A stretch of DNA of 64,000 nucleotides. It comes from Cryptomeria japonica. Its lineage: Eukaryota > Streptophyta > Pinopsida > Cupressales > Cupressaceae. A program made the position numbers and the translations under genes. The stretch lies in contig NC_081412.1 in the NCBI RefSeq assembly GCF_030272615.1, positions 41,187,791-41,251,790 on the forward strand, in the 5' to 3' direction. The notes beneath the pieces were generated by a model, which saw only the letters and a list, made by a program, of their open reading frames with translations, searched no databases and was not told where the DNA came from. Below, in pieces: positions 45,600 to 57,039 of this stretch (position 1 is its first letter; every line of letters begins with the position of its first letter).

Positions 45600-46460
45600 A
45601 TTATTTACTTCATTTCTTTGATGAAGGTGAGAAAAAAATCATTTCCAAAATGGCCACTGACAAGCTAAGAAGAAGATTCAAAGAGCAAAATTCCCCTAAC
45701 CTGCCTTGCAGAAATAATGTTGGTGAGCAAATACCCAAATCTCTTAGTGGTCAAAACATATAAAGAAGGAGCCAGAGGGAAACCTTGTCAAATAGATTTG
45801 AAAAGCCCAAACGTTGAAGATTGATGACCGTTAATGGTGATGTAAGAAGAAGCATCCCCAAAAAGCATTTTCATGGACTGGTTAAACTGGGGGTCAAAAC
45901 CAAAATCTTCTTGCATGACAATAATGAAGGGTATTTTGATTCTATCATAGGCTTTGGAAAATTTTATCTTAATAAAGAGGGCACCTTGCTTAGACTAATG
46001 AGCCCACTCCATTCCTTCCCACACCACAATGATGTTGTCTTGAATATATCTAGATTTAATGAAACCTATCTATTTAGGGTGGACAATCTATAGAAGAAGA
46101 TGACAAGTTTTCAAAGCTAGAACCTTGGGAATGATCTTATAAGAAATATTCAAGAAGGTAATGGGCCTCTAGCATATATCATTAGAGTCACCAAATTTAT
46201 ATATGTACTTTATGTTTCCTTAATTGATAACCTTACCAAGGGATTGAGAATGAAAGGATTCCAAATAGACCTCATGCAAATCAAGTCCCACACAAGGCCA
46301 AAGAGCTTTGTATAATTCACAAGGAAATCCATCAAACCCAGGAGCTTTATCATTAGCCATAGAGAATATGGATTCCTTGAGGTCCTAAATGGTGAGTAAT
46401 TGATCACAAAAATCCCTTTGCGCTTCAGCAAGATGATAGGGAACAACATTGAGACAATCC
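45600..46460 (-). pseudogene. LINE ORF2 reverse transcriptase
   Basis: Minus-strand translation with frame changes gives a region around AYDRIKIPFIIVMQEDFGF, YITINGHQSSTFGLFKSI and QGFPLAPSLYVL, then GYLLTN, ISARQVRG and VSGHFGNDFF. These are the L1 RT blocks; the catalytic Ala-Asp-Asp box is replaced by Gly-Asn-Asp at about 45640-45648. The protein is therefore inactive. Confidence 0.85.
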
Positions 46461-46848
46461 CTTAGAGCCCTACCACTTTCAAGTGAAGCATCTTGAGAAA
46501 TGAAGACTTGCTCACAATGGCACACAAATGCTTGGAGAATGCCCGGTAGGTCAAAATTGCATCATTTTCCCTTCCTTAATTCTATTGATTCCATGGGATG
46601 AATGATAAGCACACATTGCCAAGAAAATTTCCTTGGAAGCTTGATCTCTTATCTTGAGCCAGTGAAACTAAGCCTTGATTTGGTCAGCATGAGTGAGATG
46701 GCTATTAGCAATCTACTTCTGGTTGCAGAGTTGAGAAAACCTAACTTACAGGGTGAGGGAAAAGGGATTGGCCACAAGAGCCTCTATGGCATGGTAGAGA
46801 TCTAGGGTGGTAGCCTTATATGATCATTGGTGATACATAGCCAACTAT

Positions 46849-47205
46849 CTACCATAAATTTGAAGAAAGAAATTCATTTGTTGAATGGTGTTATTCCCCT
46901 AGCCAATCCAACTCACTTGCTAAGTAGGATGACATTCTAAATTCCAAAATCATTGAATGTGGATCATCTACCATAAATTTGAAGAAAGAAAGTCATTCTT
47001 TGAATGGCATTATTCCCCCAGCCAATCCAACTCACTTGTTGAGTAGGATAATATTCTAAATTCCAAACTCATTGAATGTGGATCATCTACCATAAATTTG
47101 AAGAAAGAAAGTCATTTGTTGAATGACATTATTCTCCCTGCCAATTGAACTCGTTGAGTTGAATGACATTCTAAATTCCAAACTCATTGAATGTGGATCA
47201 TCGTG
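46849..47205. repeat. 119-bp tandem repeat inside LINE ORF2, three copies
   Basis: The phrase CTACCATAAATTTGAAGAAAG begins copies at 46849, 46968 and 47087. Copies share TCATTGAATGTGGATCATC at their end. The third is shortened. 119 is not a multiple of three, so it changes the frame between endonuclease and RT. Confidence 0.95.
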
Positions 47206-48005
47206 GGCTGATAACTCTACAAGGAATTATTTAAAAAAATTGAGTCTTGGATGGACGTACACGACCCATTTTCCATTGAATGATAAACTTGATGTGATAG
47301 TCAGGGTGACCTCTAAGAGAGGTAATTTAGGAGATCTTGACAGTCCCCAAAAGAGAAAAAAGATTGTGACATCATCATGGCACAATCAAGCCATTTAAAA
47401 ACTCTGTCAGTATCAGCTCAAAAATTAATCCACGTATGCAAAACATCATGAGGATGACAATGATCTATATTGGGATAAAAAAGACCCAATTTATTGTGCA
47501 CATAAAACTATGCCTCCCTTTCACTAGTTGTCCATTGAAAGGGAATTAATACTTCCTTGTCAGAGGCAACCTCAACCATATTGAAGTCACCACACAATAC
47601 CCTAGTGGCAAGTGACAATGAATCAACAATCGAATGGCACGACAAAGATATTTCAACAACATGTTGGGACCATAGACATTAATAATCACAAGGGAATGAT
47701 TAATCAAATACATAAGGATCCAGACTAGCCGCTAAGTGGGATTTGACTCATGAGCCACTATAAAATACTACCAACATGGTGCAAGGAGAGTGTCAGCACC
47801 TCCCTATCCTACCTCATGAGAGGAAGTAAAAACTAGGCCAACTAGACAAATAACTTTGCATGCAAAAGCATGCATGTAGGAAGCAGTTTTGGTTTCTTCA
47901 AGACAAAATACATCTAAACTAAGATATTTTTACCAAGTATCTCACATGAAATACTTCTTAGCAAGGTTAGTGAGACCTCTGACATTCCATGATAGGTAGT
48001 TCAAG
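47200..48005 (-). pseudogene. LINE ORF2 endonuclease (AP-type)
   Basis: Minus-strand translation starts LNYLSWNVRGLTNLAKKYF and continues with VFCLEETKT, ESNPT, RLVWILMYLINHSLVIINVYGP and later FPFNGQLVKGR. The Asn in WNVRG and the Glu in the ETKT block are the conserved early active-site residues of apurinic-endonuclease-like LINE domains that nick target DNA. Numerous stops are present. Confidence 0.85.
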
Positions 48006-48029
48006 ATTCAAATTCATGCATGGTATCCT

Positions 48030-49567
48030 CATCCCCAATAGACAAGAAGCTATTTTGCAAAAAAATTAATGCCACATGGAAACCAAGCTAGGAAAACCTA
48101 TAATTTTCTAGAGCTCCATATACCACCTTCACACACCCAAAAGGGCTACAAGAGCGAAGGAAATAGTTAGGCATGAACAAAACCATCACCAACCATAAGA
48201 GTAGGAGAATTCTTCTCCTTAGAAGGGTTTGAAATACTAGTTTGTACCTATGGTTGAGAAAGATATTGAGGTTGTGTCTACGGTTGCAGTTGTAGTTGCA
48301 ACTGCGGGGCAACAGAGATTTTTTGCTTTTGAGAAGCCGTGAATAATTTTTCCCTTGGCGAGAAACTTTTTTCCATCCTTCCTTAGTTTTAGGGCCCTTA
48401 AAGAGCATGTAGGCTTAGACTCCTTATGAGGAGCCTTCACCCACGGAGTAGCCTAAGGGAATTCCTTGATTTTATGTTTAGAAGAGTAACAAGGAAAACA
48501 TGTATTGGGAAAATTTAGATAGAGTACTTGTTACGAGTGCTAGAGACCTCCTATCTGAATATCAATAGTCTCTTTGAGTTCATAATACAAATCTCAACAC
48601 TTTCCCTCTTCTAAAGGTGAGAGTGCTAAAAAAAATCAGGCTCGATGCAAACCTCCTTGCTAATAGCTTGGGCAATGGTTTTCAATAAAGGCCAACAAGG
48701 CAAAGGGAGATCAAAAAACTCAATCCAGACGGGGACCATGAGCTTCTTCTCATCAGAGATAGAAAAGTCTCTTGACCATGGCTAAAACATGAGTAAGGAT
48801 GACCAAATAAACCAAGGCCTATGCTAAAAGATGGCCTGAACATCATTTGACTTAGAAAAACAAAACAAACAAAGCCTTTGGTAAGATTTTGAATTCTATC
48901 AAGACAAGCCCCGTAAGGGACCAAGTTATTCACAACCCCATTCATAGAGCATGCCTTTGGGTGGAACCTGTTACAAGTGTAGTTGTTGTTGCACCAAAAG
49001 ATTGACTTGTTAATGCTTGATAAAACCACTAGAATTATAGAATATACAGGATGTGGTTAAGCCATGTCACAAAATCGAGCGTTGCACTACACAACAGAAG
49101 GAGACTAAGGGCTCACACCTTGCAACAATCCCCCCCAATGCAAACGAGGGGTTTGAACATGTGACCAAGCTCTGATACCACTTGTTACAAGTCTGGTTGT
49201 CATTGCATCAAAAGATCTATTTGTTAGTTCCTGATACAACCACTAGACTTATAGAATCCACAAGAGGTGGTTAAGCCATGTCACAAACCCGAGCATTGCA
49301 CTACACAACAAAAGGACACCAAGGGTGCACACCTTGCAACAAAACCCTCCCCTCAAAATACCCAATCAAATTAAACTATTCAAGCCACTGACATGCACTA
49401 TCAAAATGATGAATAGGAAATACAACATTAGGGAACCCAATAGATGTATCTTGTGAAAGACTTTTGGAACAAATTTCTTGGGTCATTTGCTCATGGGTGC
49501 CATGATTACCATACTCCAAAGCTCCAACACTAGCATCAAATATTGGGATGAGGTTGGATGAGGCCAT
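48030..49567 (-). pseudogene. LINE ORF1 with DUF4283-like domain, interrupted by TRIM
   Basis: ATG at 49567 begins MASSNLIPIFDASVGALEYG. After the TRIM, a frame at about 48620-48880 reads AIFQHRPWFIWSS, then VPVWIEFFDLPLPCWP and IAQAISKEV. That matches the DUF4283 domain of plant L1 ORF1 proteins (PW, W-x-E/L-x-LP, isoleucine-rich end). A basic, Gln-rich tail follows at 48237-48440. ORF1 proteins bind the element RNA. Frame changes and stops make it a pseudogene. Confidence 0.75.
48969..49341 (-). mobile_element. TRIM: miniature terminal-repeat retrotransposon (373 bp)
   Basis: Two 159-bp direct repeats (48969-49127 and 49183-49341) start TGTTACAAG and end TTGCAACA on the plus strand. The 55-bp interior holds, on the minus strand, a primer site TGGTATCAGAGC three bases after the right repeat and a G-rich tract TTGGGGGGGAT before the left one. 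Flanks are GAACC and AAACC, a near-perfect TSD. No coding capacity. This is the classical TRIM layout. Confidence 0.92.
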
Positions 49568-49692
49568 AATAAACTCAAAAAAGTCCCACAATAAATGTGG
49601 TGTGATGATAGACTTACTAAAAAAAACAGATAGTAGACATAAGCAAGCAAAACCATAGTAGAGTGAAAAAACATCAACCATGGATTTCATTT

Positions 49693-51467
49693 AGAAAAGG
49701 ATGTCAAAATAATTTTTTTAACAACAATTATAATAGGAATATAAGAGTAATTAAGAAAGATAATTTAATGTGTTTTTCATGGAGAAATATTTATGTTTAA
49801 TTAATTCAATTTATATTTATAGCAATTATAATATATTATAGTACAATTTTTCAATAGATTTAGAGAAAGATGGTAAGGAGATCAAATAGGAAAACATGCT
49901 AAAGACAAAGAGAAATTATTCATTTGATAAACCTATAAGGATAGTGCATAATGGACATGTAAGAAACTAGGAGGTTTAATTATAGAATTTTCCAAACAAG
50001 AGTTTGAGATTTGACGTTAAATATAAAGCTCAATTTGGAGCAATAGGTTTAGTTGAACTGATAACTCTATTGGACATTCAGGATTAGGACAACAATGAGT
50101 TTGGGAAAAATATTGATGTAAATCTAAGAAGACACGAGAGAGGAGTCAAAGACATTATATTGAAAATTTGCATATAGTTTCTCAATGTAAAACAATGAAT
50201 ACTAAACTCATGATAAACAATGAACATAACATTATAAATGACTAGTTTATATATGGATTTGAGGTTAAATAAAACTCTAATGTGATCTCAAGGGATCTAT
50301 GAGAGCACTTAAATGTTATGAGTTATTGAAAATATATATGCCTTTCTTGAAGAAGTAGGAAGAGTGGGGCTGAAGGGAGATGGACAAAAGTTCATCGTCA
50401 TGTTAAATCATTCTTTTCCATAAAATAGATGAAGTGAAGAAGATGAATCCATGCTTACATTTATCCACTACTCTAAGTTGGTTCATCAAAATTGAATAGA
50501 CTATGAGAGCGGAATAAAGTTTCATGTATAGTTGAAAATAAGAATCTATACGTTCAAGTTCTAATCATTTATATAAATTTACAAATTTGAAATCAACTCA
50601 ATAACTCAAGGTTTAATGTTTATTAATTATTTTATCAAACTCATTCTTGAGATAACTTTTACACTTTCAAATTGTGTTAACATGTAATGTTCTAATAAAG
50701 GGGGGCGATTCTTCAATAAAATAGTACCTATAGAAAAATTGTCATTTCTATTATAGCTAAGCCTAAATGACAAAAGGAAGAGGATATAAAATATTGAAGG
50801 AAATTGAGATATTTAGATATGAGATATGTTATAAATGTACAAGATCCTTTCTTATATAGGCAAGGTAAGATGTAGCATAAGAAACTACCTTTATACAAAC
50901 ATTGAATATTTAATTCAGATCTGGTTGCCATATATTCCTCACACAACATATTCCACTATGTAAATTCCCCTTTTACTAATCTCCTACAAGAATCATAAAA
51001 CAAACTTTAAGTGGCATGAAGTGTCATCTAAGTAATCTAAAGAGTGTTCCATAGTGTGTTTACATATTATGTGACGGCCCAAAATTAAAGTACATTTCAA
51101 TTAAAATTAAATAACTTCATTACTCTTAGGATTTCTATGTGTATTCCTCCCAACACATACATCTAAACACTCTTTTAGTCGAAGGGGTTTTGAGTGAACA
51201 TTAGATGAAGTACATAACTACTTCAAACTTACTTTTAATTTGTGACACAAATTCAAATGTCCACGCCTCATACTATTTAAGATTTTAAGACACATATACA
51301 TCATAAAAAACCTACATCTAGCAAGGAAATATAGAAAGATATTGTATGAACAAACAACATGGTGTTGTAATAATTCCAAATCATCATTTGATCTAGAAAA
51401 GAGTAATCATCACTAATACTATAAATGGATCTATTATAAAATTTAGATATATAATTATAAAATAAAT
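49693..51467. other. AT-rich DNA, nothing recognised
   Basis: No ORF with a recognisable domain, RNA gene or transposon end was found. A short pyrimidine and purine run occurs near 50700. Confidence 0.6.
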
Positions 51468-51480
51468 ATTGGTCAAATAA

Positions 51481-51760
51481 GTCTTCAGACGTGTAGTGTC
51501 GTGGTTAAAACACTTCGTTGGTGAAGCAGCCACCAAGGTTCAAATCCTTGTTGGGCCACTGAGCTGCCATACCTTTTGGTTTCATTGGTCCATTGCACTC
51601 GTGGGTTTGATCAAGTGAAGTGTGCATGAGGTCTATCATTTGCGGTCTCACCAGTTCATAGCTCCGAGTCGAAAGCATTTCACGTGGAGCCAGAGGGTGT
51701 GTCATGTCGACGTCACTAGTCACGTTAAAACTTTTACCAGGCACAGTTTAAAAAAAATAA
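51481..51760 (+). mobile_element. tRNA-derived SINE (280 bp, 13-bp TSD)
   Basis: ATTGGTCAAATAA is found at 51468-51480 and 51761-51773, directly flanking the element. Near its 5' end is an A-box-like TAGTGTCGTGG (about 51494) and a B box GGTTCAAATCC (51537-51547), the polymerase III promoter pair of tRNA-type SINEs. It ends in an A-rich tail (51749-51757). It has no protein function; open frames through it are fortuitous. Confidence 0.9.
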
Positions 51761-51773
51761 ATTGGTCAAATAA

Positions 51774-52402
51774 AAATTCAAAATATATAATCAATCTTAA
51801 ATTAAAAGATTGGACGTTTTATATCAAATTGGTTCACAAAAATAAAAATAAATAAACCAATTCCTTAATTAATTCTGTAATTTTAATTCATTGACCAAAG
51901 CAATTAGCACATTGATGTTAAAACACCACACAAAAATGTGCATAAATAAATGCTTAGTTGTCAAAGAGGGATACATATACTTATTTAATGAAATATAATG
52001 ATAAATATTGAAATTTAGAATGTTTTATATGATTCATCTTAATGGTAATAGTTAGATATAGATTAGTCAAGTCCCAAAATACTATAAAGTTGAACATTCT
52101 CTAATCTATTTTAAGCTTTCACTTATGCTTCTAATCTTCACTAGAAATCAAACATGTTTTATAGTTTTGAACGTAGAAATGTGAGCTTAAACATTTCACT
52201 GTAATTATCTCCCATATCTAAAAAGGTTTGTGTTGAAGCACACCAATAGGACTTTATATTATTTGATAGGGAAATGGACTAGCTTTCCATCTTGTGTCAA
52301 TTAGTCAAGCCCCTTGACCAATTCAACAATTTGAATAAATTTACAAACACTCAAACCGTAATGAAAATGTCATTATAAATTCACATGATGATGTATGAAT
52401 TT

Positions 52403-52445
<43 letters not shown>

Positions 52446-52809
52446 ATACAGTTCTCTCTAGTGGGAGATCATAAATGATATCTTGATATCCAACTAATCG
52501 AGTTCTATTCTTATTTATATAGTACCCTTGTGAAAATTTGTATTTAATAGTTAAGTCAACAAATATTAACTAGTTGGAGATAAGTCAACTTGGGCCAAGG
52601 ATGAATTTATATATCAATGTCCCATATGTAGTCTTGAAATGGGTTCAAAGACAAATTGTGAAACTAGCTCAAGACGAGAAACATGAAATGTGGAGGTTAG
52701 ACCTAGATCCTTAGGAAGAAGAAATAAAATTAATAACTCAAATTTAATGAAATATAAAAAACTTACACATAAATACATCATTTGCATACTAAATTATTAT
52801 ACTAAAAAT
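51774..52809. other. AT-rich DNA with one microsatellite
   Basis: No gene is seen. The only distinct feature is the TG repeat at 52405-52441. Confidence 0.6.
52405..52441 (+). repeat. (TG)n microsatellite, about 18 units
   Basis: Uninterrupted TG dinucleotides for 37 bases. Confidence 0.99.
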
Positions 52810-53183
52810 TGTTGGTGCAAATATGTTATATATTACTTGACTGGTTTCCCTATTAAATCCATCAATAGTTTATGTAAGTTTACTTAGACAATTCTTAGGT
52901 TATTATCACTTTGTTTCTCAAGTCATAAGATTAAGAGACATGCAATTATCCTATGTTGTCATATGTCTCACCTTGGCATATATAACCAAGGGGTTCTCAT
53001 TCTAATTTGAATCCATTATATATAACTATTTTCATGTACAAATATTTTGCATTTACATCCTTCATAAAATAGAATTATTATCTCATTTTTTATCTCTCTT
53101 GTATGTTCCTTGGAGTTCCTAGATATTGTTTTGTTACCTCCATGTCAAATATTGCATCATATATAAAATTATTATATTATACA
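52810..53183 (+). repeat. 5' LTR of F (374 bp)
   Basis: It aligns with 55430-55792, with many small gaps. It starts TGTTGGTGCAAATATG and ends near ATTATACA. Confidence 0.75.
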
Positions 53184-53339
53184 TGTTAGAGATCATATTA
53201 TGGTGTAGATTCATACCATACCTTCATAGACTAGTGAGGGCACCATAGGAGTGCTACATGACACAACACCTCCATATTCATATCCTAACAAATTCTAAAA
53301 GGAAATAGAAGAACAAAAGAACAAACCACACAAAGGTTA

Positions 53340-54620
53340 AAAACCGTCTCCCTCAAAAGGGGAATCATCTAAGAAGGAGAAGCCTAAGTGTGCATATTGT
53401 ATGAAGCTAGGGTGTGAAGAATATCTATATTATCTAAAATAAATTGATGAGTTGAATCATAAATGAATAATAAAATAAGTTTTTATTGAACTATATTAGG
53501 CTTCCATCATCTTCTTCTCATTCAACGTTAGAGAAACAAAATGGCAAGCACTTGTTGTAGTTATATAGATTCTAATTCAAGGATATATATTTTTTATTAT
53601 GGGGCTTCACATCAAATGGCTTTATTGCAAATTATGTTATTTTCATTTCGATTTTGATCATTTCTACATACTCTAATGCCTAAAACCATAGAATCATCTA
53701 AGAAGGAGAAGCCTTAGTGTGTATATTGTAAGAAGCTAATGCATGGAGATTATCTATATTATCTAAAATAAATTCACGAGTTGAAGCATAAATGAATAAT
53801 CAAATAATATTTTATTCAACTATATTCTACTTGCAGATGAAAACAAAGGTTCTAGAATGAAGGCATGATAAAAATGCAACCAAGTGTAAAAGGGAATTGG
53901 GGACTAAAACATAAATCCATTCCTCGTGGAAGAAAACACAGAATGTGAAATGAAATCAACCAAGAGTATTTCATCCTTGTTTAAGAAACCATGTCTTCTT
54001 CTCATTCAACGTTAGAGAAACTAGCAAGCACTTTTTGTAGTTATATAGATTCTAATTCAAGGATGTATATTCTTGATTATGGAGCTTCACATCATATGGC
54101 TTTATTACAAAGTATGTTATTTTCATTTGAATTTTGTTCATCACTACATATGCTAATGGCTAAAACTGTATATGTGTGTTTGTGAAAAGGATCTCTTGGC
54201 ACTGACAAAGGATCATTTAATGATGGTTTTTTTTGCAAGCCATCATTGTCAAGCAATATAATTTTTATCTATTAGATCAAACATGGTAGAACTAGGAAGA
54301 GTGTTAAGTTCACACTATATTCTATGGTTATTAGGAATTTGCATAGTATAGATTTTGTTGCAACTAGGGAGTAGATGATCAATCTTGGGTGTGTCACCTT
54401 CTCACATTTTTCTCCTATTATTGTTTTGTCTAATATACACACTCAAGCATCTAGTGTGGGAAATTTTGAGGAGATACAATATGATCAATTGAATCTTTGT
54501 GATTTATCAACAAATAAGAATCTAAAGACACGTGGTAACATTTTATCCCCTCCATATATTGTTGCTTCTCAAGAGACTAGTATTTCTACATCCATGGCTT
54601 TTAATTATTAAATTCAATAG
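53340..54620 (+). pseudogene. F gag-protease remnant, with internal tandem duplication
   Basis: 53370-53440 encodes a degenerate knuckle (KCAYCMKLGC). Next comes a protease segment IDSNSRIYIFYYGASHQMAL. The whole block recurs from 53691, where the better copy at 53991-54185 reads SRMYILDYGASHHMAL; the active Asp-Ser-Gly is Asp-Tyr-Gly. Then GSLGTDKGSFND, SLSSNIIFIY and FTLYSMVIRNLHSIDFVATRE match the copia pre-integrase region. After that the pol homology stops. Remaining open frames to 54611 are not recognised. Confidence 0.7.
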
Positions 54621-55421
54621 GACATACATTTTCTTCCAACTATAGCTACTTGGGATGAGTACTTTATGAATATTACATGTTTGTTTTATGATTCCTATCT
54701 TGTAAGCATGGAAGATAATTAAGGATATTCATCTCCTCTTGATGTTAGCTCCCATAAATTTTAATCTTCTTCTTTGGATGTTGTGAGGGAACTTAGACTC
54801 TCTTGTTCTTTCTCCACCTATTTATTTTCCTCAATTTGACATTGGCTAAGAGATCCTTGAGAAGAACTATGAGGATTAATTTTTATCTTTGGGTTATGTG
54901 GATTATATCAGTTTTAACAAGGTTCTATTTTTCCAACTTCATTGAAGAGGTGTCGAACTCCTTATTCCATTGTGGTACCTTTTAGCACCAACTTGGGGCC
55001 ACATTTGATCAAAGTTTAGAGACATCACATAACTTGTGTTTTCTTCTGTCATATTATTTTTAGGAATGGAAGATATCTTACACACATCCTTGGCTTTGTT
55101 TCTTCCTAAGTGGAGGAATTTTGTTTTATGATTTTGGATCATCTTTAATATCCATTTTAAAGTATCCACCTTTATTATATGATATTTTACATTGGTATGT
55201 ATTACATAACTTCTCTTCTCTGTTATAAGAGTACTTTTTGTTAATATGGGATTTTGTCCTTCTCATAATTTTGAAGAGCTTATTATGTTTTCTTTCTTTT
55301 GGAGAGGGGTTTTTTCTCTATTTTTGAGTGATTCATTTAAACATGGGTACCTTACATGGCCCTATAATCAAAACCTACTATTATGTATTTGGATCTTACA
55401 CATTCTACCTAAGTTGTACTT

Positions 55422-55429
55422 AAGGGGGG
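55422..55429 (+). other. Polypurine tract of F
   Basis: AAGGGGGG abuts the TG of the right LTR (the run starts at 55422). Confidence 0.7.
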
Positions 55430-55792
55430 TGTTGGTTTGAATGAAGTATGTTACCTAACAAGTTTTCCTATTAGGTCCTATCCACACTAGTTCACTTAAG
55501 TTTAGTTAGGACATTTTTAGAGCATTAACACTTTATGTCTCAAGTCCTAAGATTAAGACATGTGTCATAATCTTATGTTTTCCTTTGTCTCACCTCACCC
55601 TACATAACCAAAGGGTTCCCATTGTAGTCTCAGTACATTATACATAATTATACTCATGTAGATATGTAAAAAAATTGCATTCTTTAATGGAATAGAATTA
55701 TTTTCTCAAGTTCCATGTTTTGTAAGATTTCACTAAAACTCTTAGATCTTTGATGACTACCTACATAACTAAATTATATATAATATAGAACA
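55430..55792 (+). repeat. 3' LTR of F (363 bp)
   Basis: It starts TGTTGGTTTGAATG after a purine tract and ends near TATAGAACA. It aligns with 52810-53183. Confidence 0.75.
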
Positions 55793-56393
55793 TTCCACAC
55801 CAACTCTTAAAAAAAATGAATTTAAAAAACTCTATATCTATGATATTTCAAAGATACTTATCTAATTTAGTCTAAGATAAAAGTTATTGTTGATATCACC
55901 ATCTCTGAGTACCGTCTACAACTTGCAGTGCAATTTTAACATTCAAGTTACCAAAAGAGTAAAATATTTTACATCCCGCTGACTATAAGGCCATGTAAGA
56001 TACCTCGTATAAATGAATTGGAGTATTCAAACTTATCAAGTTACCATTAGGGCAAAGCCATTGTATAGATATTAAAAAGATCATTATGTATTTATAGGAG
56101 ATCATTATGTATTTCTTCCTATAATGGGTAGATTATGCTCTTTATAACGGTTGATCTGATTTAAGAGATTAAACTAAGAAATGTAAGCCCTCGAACCTGT
56201 CCATTAATGAAAGGACAACTTTATGCTCCAATTTTGACTTCAGTAAAGTTAGTGATGCCAAAGACTTGTTGACTAGAAAAGAAGCCAGGTGGGGTTTGAA
56301 CTACAGTAGCGCCCTTTCAAATGGCGATGGAACAACTTTGGGACACACATGGATTCCCAAAGCACCCACTTGGGGCTTACACAGTCATTACAG
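55793..56393. other. Intergenic DNA 3' of the ATL gene
   Basis: No gene or transposon recognised. It is AT-rich, with a repeat of ATCATTATGTATTT at about 56084 and 56101. Confidence 0.6.
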
Positions 56394-56438
56394 TTAACAG
56401 CTTTCTTCAATAAAAATCAAGAGAATAATTTGCATCTG

Positions 56439-56445
56439 TTTTATT
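56439..56445 (-). terminator. Candidate polyadenylation signal of the ATL gene
   Basis: On the minus strand AATAAAA lies about 60 bases past the stop codon, in the expected place for a plant near-upstream element. Confidence 0.45.
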
Positions 56446-56505
56446 AGCTCTTCCCAACCAAATCCATCAGATAGATTCAATGTCACTTGCATCATCGGCA
56501 TCAAA

Positions 56506-57039
56506 TCAGAGAGTAACAACACCCTGATCTGATTCTGCTCTTGATATCCCTTGCATTTGGATTGTGGTGTGTTGCGAACCCCGGAGAAGAGAATACCTAC
56601 AAGTGGGACATGAGCTGTGTGAGGCAAGCCATTTATCCACGCATTCCATATGAAAGCTGTGCTTGCATTTGGGCAGCACTCTTAATTTCTCACCCTCCAT
56701 AAACTCAACCAAGCAAATAGGGCACTCTGTCACAACCGCCTCTGATCTTTCTCTTCTGTATACTTCAGATGGAAGTGCTTTTATGGACTTCTTCTTCAAT
56801 CCGGTGTTAGCTAACTTGGCAGCTCTGTACTCCTCATGCGACCTCAAAATGTAATGCCAGGGCACGATCGAAATAAAACCCAAAATCGTTATGAGTGCAC
56901 ACAGAAAAGCAATCAGGACAACCAGTGCATCTTCACTCATATATGGATTGATCTCCGCCTGCTCACTCTCATTTGACCCCATAGCTGCAGGAGACGCATA
57001 GCTGGAAATGGCACCATCTAGAAGCATTCTACTGCCCAT
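56506..57039 (-). CDS. RING-H2 finger ubiquitin ligase, ATL family
   Basis: An intact single-exon ORF of 177 residues, the only intact host gene here. A short hydrophilic N-terminus is followed by one membrane segment (about residues 37-60, VVLIAFLCALITILGF), a basic stretch, and the ATL-type GLxxxxIxxLP motif (GLKKKSIKALP, 80-90). The RING-H2 finger spans 106-147 with ligands C106, C109, C125, H127, H130, C133, C144 and C147; spacing C-x2-C-x15-C-x-H-x2-H-x2-C-x10-C-x2-C is right, with the E2-contacting Trp at 137 and Pro at 123. A Ser/Gln-rich tail follows. ATL proteins are membrane E3 ligases, often in defence or stress responses. The short length and RMLLD-type N-terminus recall the Arabidopsis ATL73-80 group. 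Start: first ATG in frame; alternatives at residues 5 and 20 leave the domains intact. Target and regulation are unknown. Confidence 0.93.
   Translation of the reverse strand: MGSRMLLDGAISSYASPAAMGSNESEQAEINPYMSEDALVVLIAFLCALITILGFISIVPWHYILRSHEEYRAAKLANTGLKKKSIKALPSEVYRRERSEAVVTECPICLVEFMEGEKLRVLPKCKHSFHMECVDKWLASHSSCPTCRYSLLRGSQHTTIQMQGISRAESDQGVVTL

Larger units (their letters stand above)
42036..49678 (-). mobile_element. Full-length L1-type LINE with 14-bp TSD, itself interrupted
   Basis: CATGGATTTCATTT occurs at 42022-42035 and at 49679-49692, the ends of the element. On the minus strand the 3' end is an A-run (42033-42040, partly shared with the TSD). Order on the minus strand: short 5' leader, ORF1 from 49567, ORF2 with endonuclease, RT and terminal zinc finger, then a 3' tail. 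Without the nested TRIM and solo LTR it is about 6.1 kb, the usual size of plant L1 elements. All ORFs are decayed. Confidence 0.93.
52810..55792 (+). mobile_element. Element F: small decayed copia-type retrotransposon
   Basis: Diverged LTRs lie at 52810-53183 and 55430-55792 (both start TGTTGG; shared phrases include TTGTCTCAC-type text and CATAACCAA). A purine run AAGGGGGG directly precedes the right LTR. The interior has a knuckle and copia protease remnants and the start of the pre-integrase region, but no integrase core, RT or RNase H. No TSD is apparent, and the primer site has decayed to something like TGTTAGAGATC. It is older than C by appearance. Confidence 0.75.

Noticed and set aside
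45821-46093. 90-codon plus-strand ORF
   Set aside because: It is antisense to the LINE RT blocks.
51481-51560. Possible tRNA gene (B box GGTTCAAATCC)
   Set aside because: No cloverleaf can be drawn with a proper acceptor stem and anticodon arm. The flanking TSD and A tail show it is a SINE head.
52805-55797. A TSD for element F
   Set aside because: AAAAT and TTCCA differ; the ends are too decayed to fix exactly.
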